DNA of 64,000 nucleotides, taken from NCBI GenBank assembly GCA_024529925.1, contig JAFEUB010000731.1:657501-721500 (forward strand), in the 5' to 3' direction. The DNA is from Ophthalmolycus amberensis (lineage: Eukaryota; Chordata; Actinopteri; Perciformes; Zoarcidae). Position 1 is the stretch's first letter; each line of letters opens with the position of its first letter. The notes below the pieces were generated by a model. The model did not search any database. It was not told where the DNA came from and saw only the letters and a program-made list of their open reading frames with translations. A program made the position numbers and the translations under genes. Below are positions 62,741 through 64,000 of this stretch, in pieces.

Positions 62741-64000
62741 CATAGAAACCTGTTCATCAATCATAGTAGCACAGGTGTGAACTCTGAGGACCGACACAAG
62801 GGCAGAGATAAGGACTCTGTGTGTGTGTGTTGTATTGTTAGCAGGCACAGTCGGGAATCTTTAACATCGACGATGCTTCAAATAGCATTTACATGGCTTT
62901 GCTGCACAGCAACTGTGGCTTCTAGCAGTATATAATACCAGTTTACTTAAAAGGTGAGGTGGGGGGGGGGGGGTTATGTATTCTGCAGAAGAAAACAAAG
63001 GGCATGAAACCAACAGAAACTTGGAAGATTTGTTGTTCTGATTTCCGCCCACTTCCTGGTTTTGGGCTGAACTCTGCTGCTCTTAATGTAGTGTTTTATA
63101 TGCCCCACCTGTTTCACAGCCTTTATTCACCTGTTGGCTCTGAGTTGAAGATGCCCTGGGGGGGAAGTTTTCATTTTCCCTTCCTAATCGAGGTGCCATT
63201 TTTTTAATTTATTTTTTCCCCAATCGGCCACATCTTACACAGAGGTTTTTGAACAGGCTCTTTCTCAACCCGACATCCCCATCTCCTCTGGAGCACACAA
63301 GAGGCTCCGAACCAACCCCGTCCCTTACAGATTATACTCGCAGGCATCAAAGTGAGTCTCCTGGCTTTCCTAGTGTGCACGTTGAGGGTTACCACATTGA
63401 TCTGGCAGTCTACCATCCACCATCTGATCCATGATATTTTTTGCTTATTGTTAAATGCAAAAGAGTCTTTCTCTTGGCAGATTGGAGCTTCACTGATTCA
63501 ACCATCTTCCCTCTCTGGGACGTGACTGTAAATCTATGTGAACCTGCTCACTGACAGTATGTAGACACAATCAAAGCATAACAAAGAGAACAACTGTTAA
63601 GCAAATAGTTTCGTAGGTTTGAAGGAGGAGAATGCAGGGGTGGTGTGCAGCACGCCGCCAACGGTGCTGTGTGATACCACACAGTCATTTGTGTTGTTGC
63701 ATTTTTCTGTTATTGTGTTTGTATCGCTTCACTTGGTCTTATCGTGGTGCAAAGTCAAATCAGCTCAAACAAACAAAGTTAAGAATAGTCTGTGTGCAAT
63801 ATCCCAGAGCTCTGTTCTCTGTTGCATGGGGAGGGGGGGGGGGGCACTGATCTCATTGTGTCACATGAGGTGCATTCACACGCTGGAGCTCGGTCAACAG
63901 TTCCACAAGACGCGGGCGCGAGGCTATGTTTTGACTTGAGAAGTGCTGCTGCAGCATCGCGCCCCCTCTCCACCTCGTGACTCATCCTCCAGAGACCCAC
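62741..64000. other. Right edge of window, no gene recognised
   Basis: Short frames only, with G runs near 62960-62974 and 63830-63843. The 3' 100 bases are GC-richer, but no exon can be supported. Confidence 0.5.

Noticed and set aside
47201..64000. Possible THSD7A exons, expected from synteny
   Set aside because: No thrombospondin type 1 motifs with splice sites were found in any frame.

Overview
The window is vertebrate nuclear DNA, most likely from a percomorph teleost. The genes have many introns with GT-AG boundaries, and the repeats are of kinds familiar from fish: hAT-like miniature elements, an L2-type LINE, a tRNA-derived SINE, and abundant CT, CA and TA microsatellites. Nothing bacterial, plasmid-like or CRISPR-like is present, and I see no viral sequence.

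Three protein-coding genes can be rebuilt exon by exon. (1) VWDE (von Willebrand factor D and EGF domain protein) runs on + from 4942 to about 30845. It has 31 in-phase exons encoding about 1737 residues: signal peptide, an eight-cysteine uromodulin-type (D8C) domain, a VWD domain, a long linker, EGF-like modules and a C-terminal array of nine EGF repeats. (2) A small gene on - from 34536 to about 30880 encodes a 207-residue secreted protein. It consists of a signal peptide followed by five EGF repeats of the VWDE/WIF1 type. I know of no name for it. It ends tail-to-tail with VWDE, with the two predicted mRNA ends only tens of bases apart. (3) TMEM106B runs on - from 43555 to 39331 in seven coding exons (260 residues), with a probable non-coding first exon near 45647-45690. 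TMEM106B is a lysosomal type II membrane protein.

The convergent VWDE/TMEM106B pair matches the human chromosome 7p21 order as I recall it. The EGF-repeat gene sits between them and may be a local derivative of VWDE-type EGF exons. VWDE and the EGF-repeat protein are both predicted to be extracellular. TMEM106B is functionally unrelated and appears to be a neighbour through conserved synteny.

The left flank (1-4560) and the right flank (about 47.2-64 kb) show no recognisable host exons. The right flank holds a 5'-truncated L2 reverse transcriptase fragment (59665-60897), a SINE (62529-62740), dispersed repeats and microsatellites. In vertebrates THSD7A lies beyond TMEM106B, so this could be its upstream region, but I found none of its exons. 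Upstream of TMEM106B (44.1-47.2 kb) is a dense set of decayed repeats. Nested in it is a hAT-type element (46278-46871) with a perfect 8-bp target duplication and an internal 28-bp minisatellite.

No clearly new molecular system is visible. The points most worth a second look are the EGF-only gene, a serine in TMEM106B at the site of the human T185S disease-modifying variant, the sense-strand pyrimidine tracts in VWDE introns, and a GC-rich coding-like island in VWDE intron 2. All splice sites were read by eye from GT/AG consensus, phase continuity and remembered family sequence, without alignment software.
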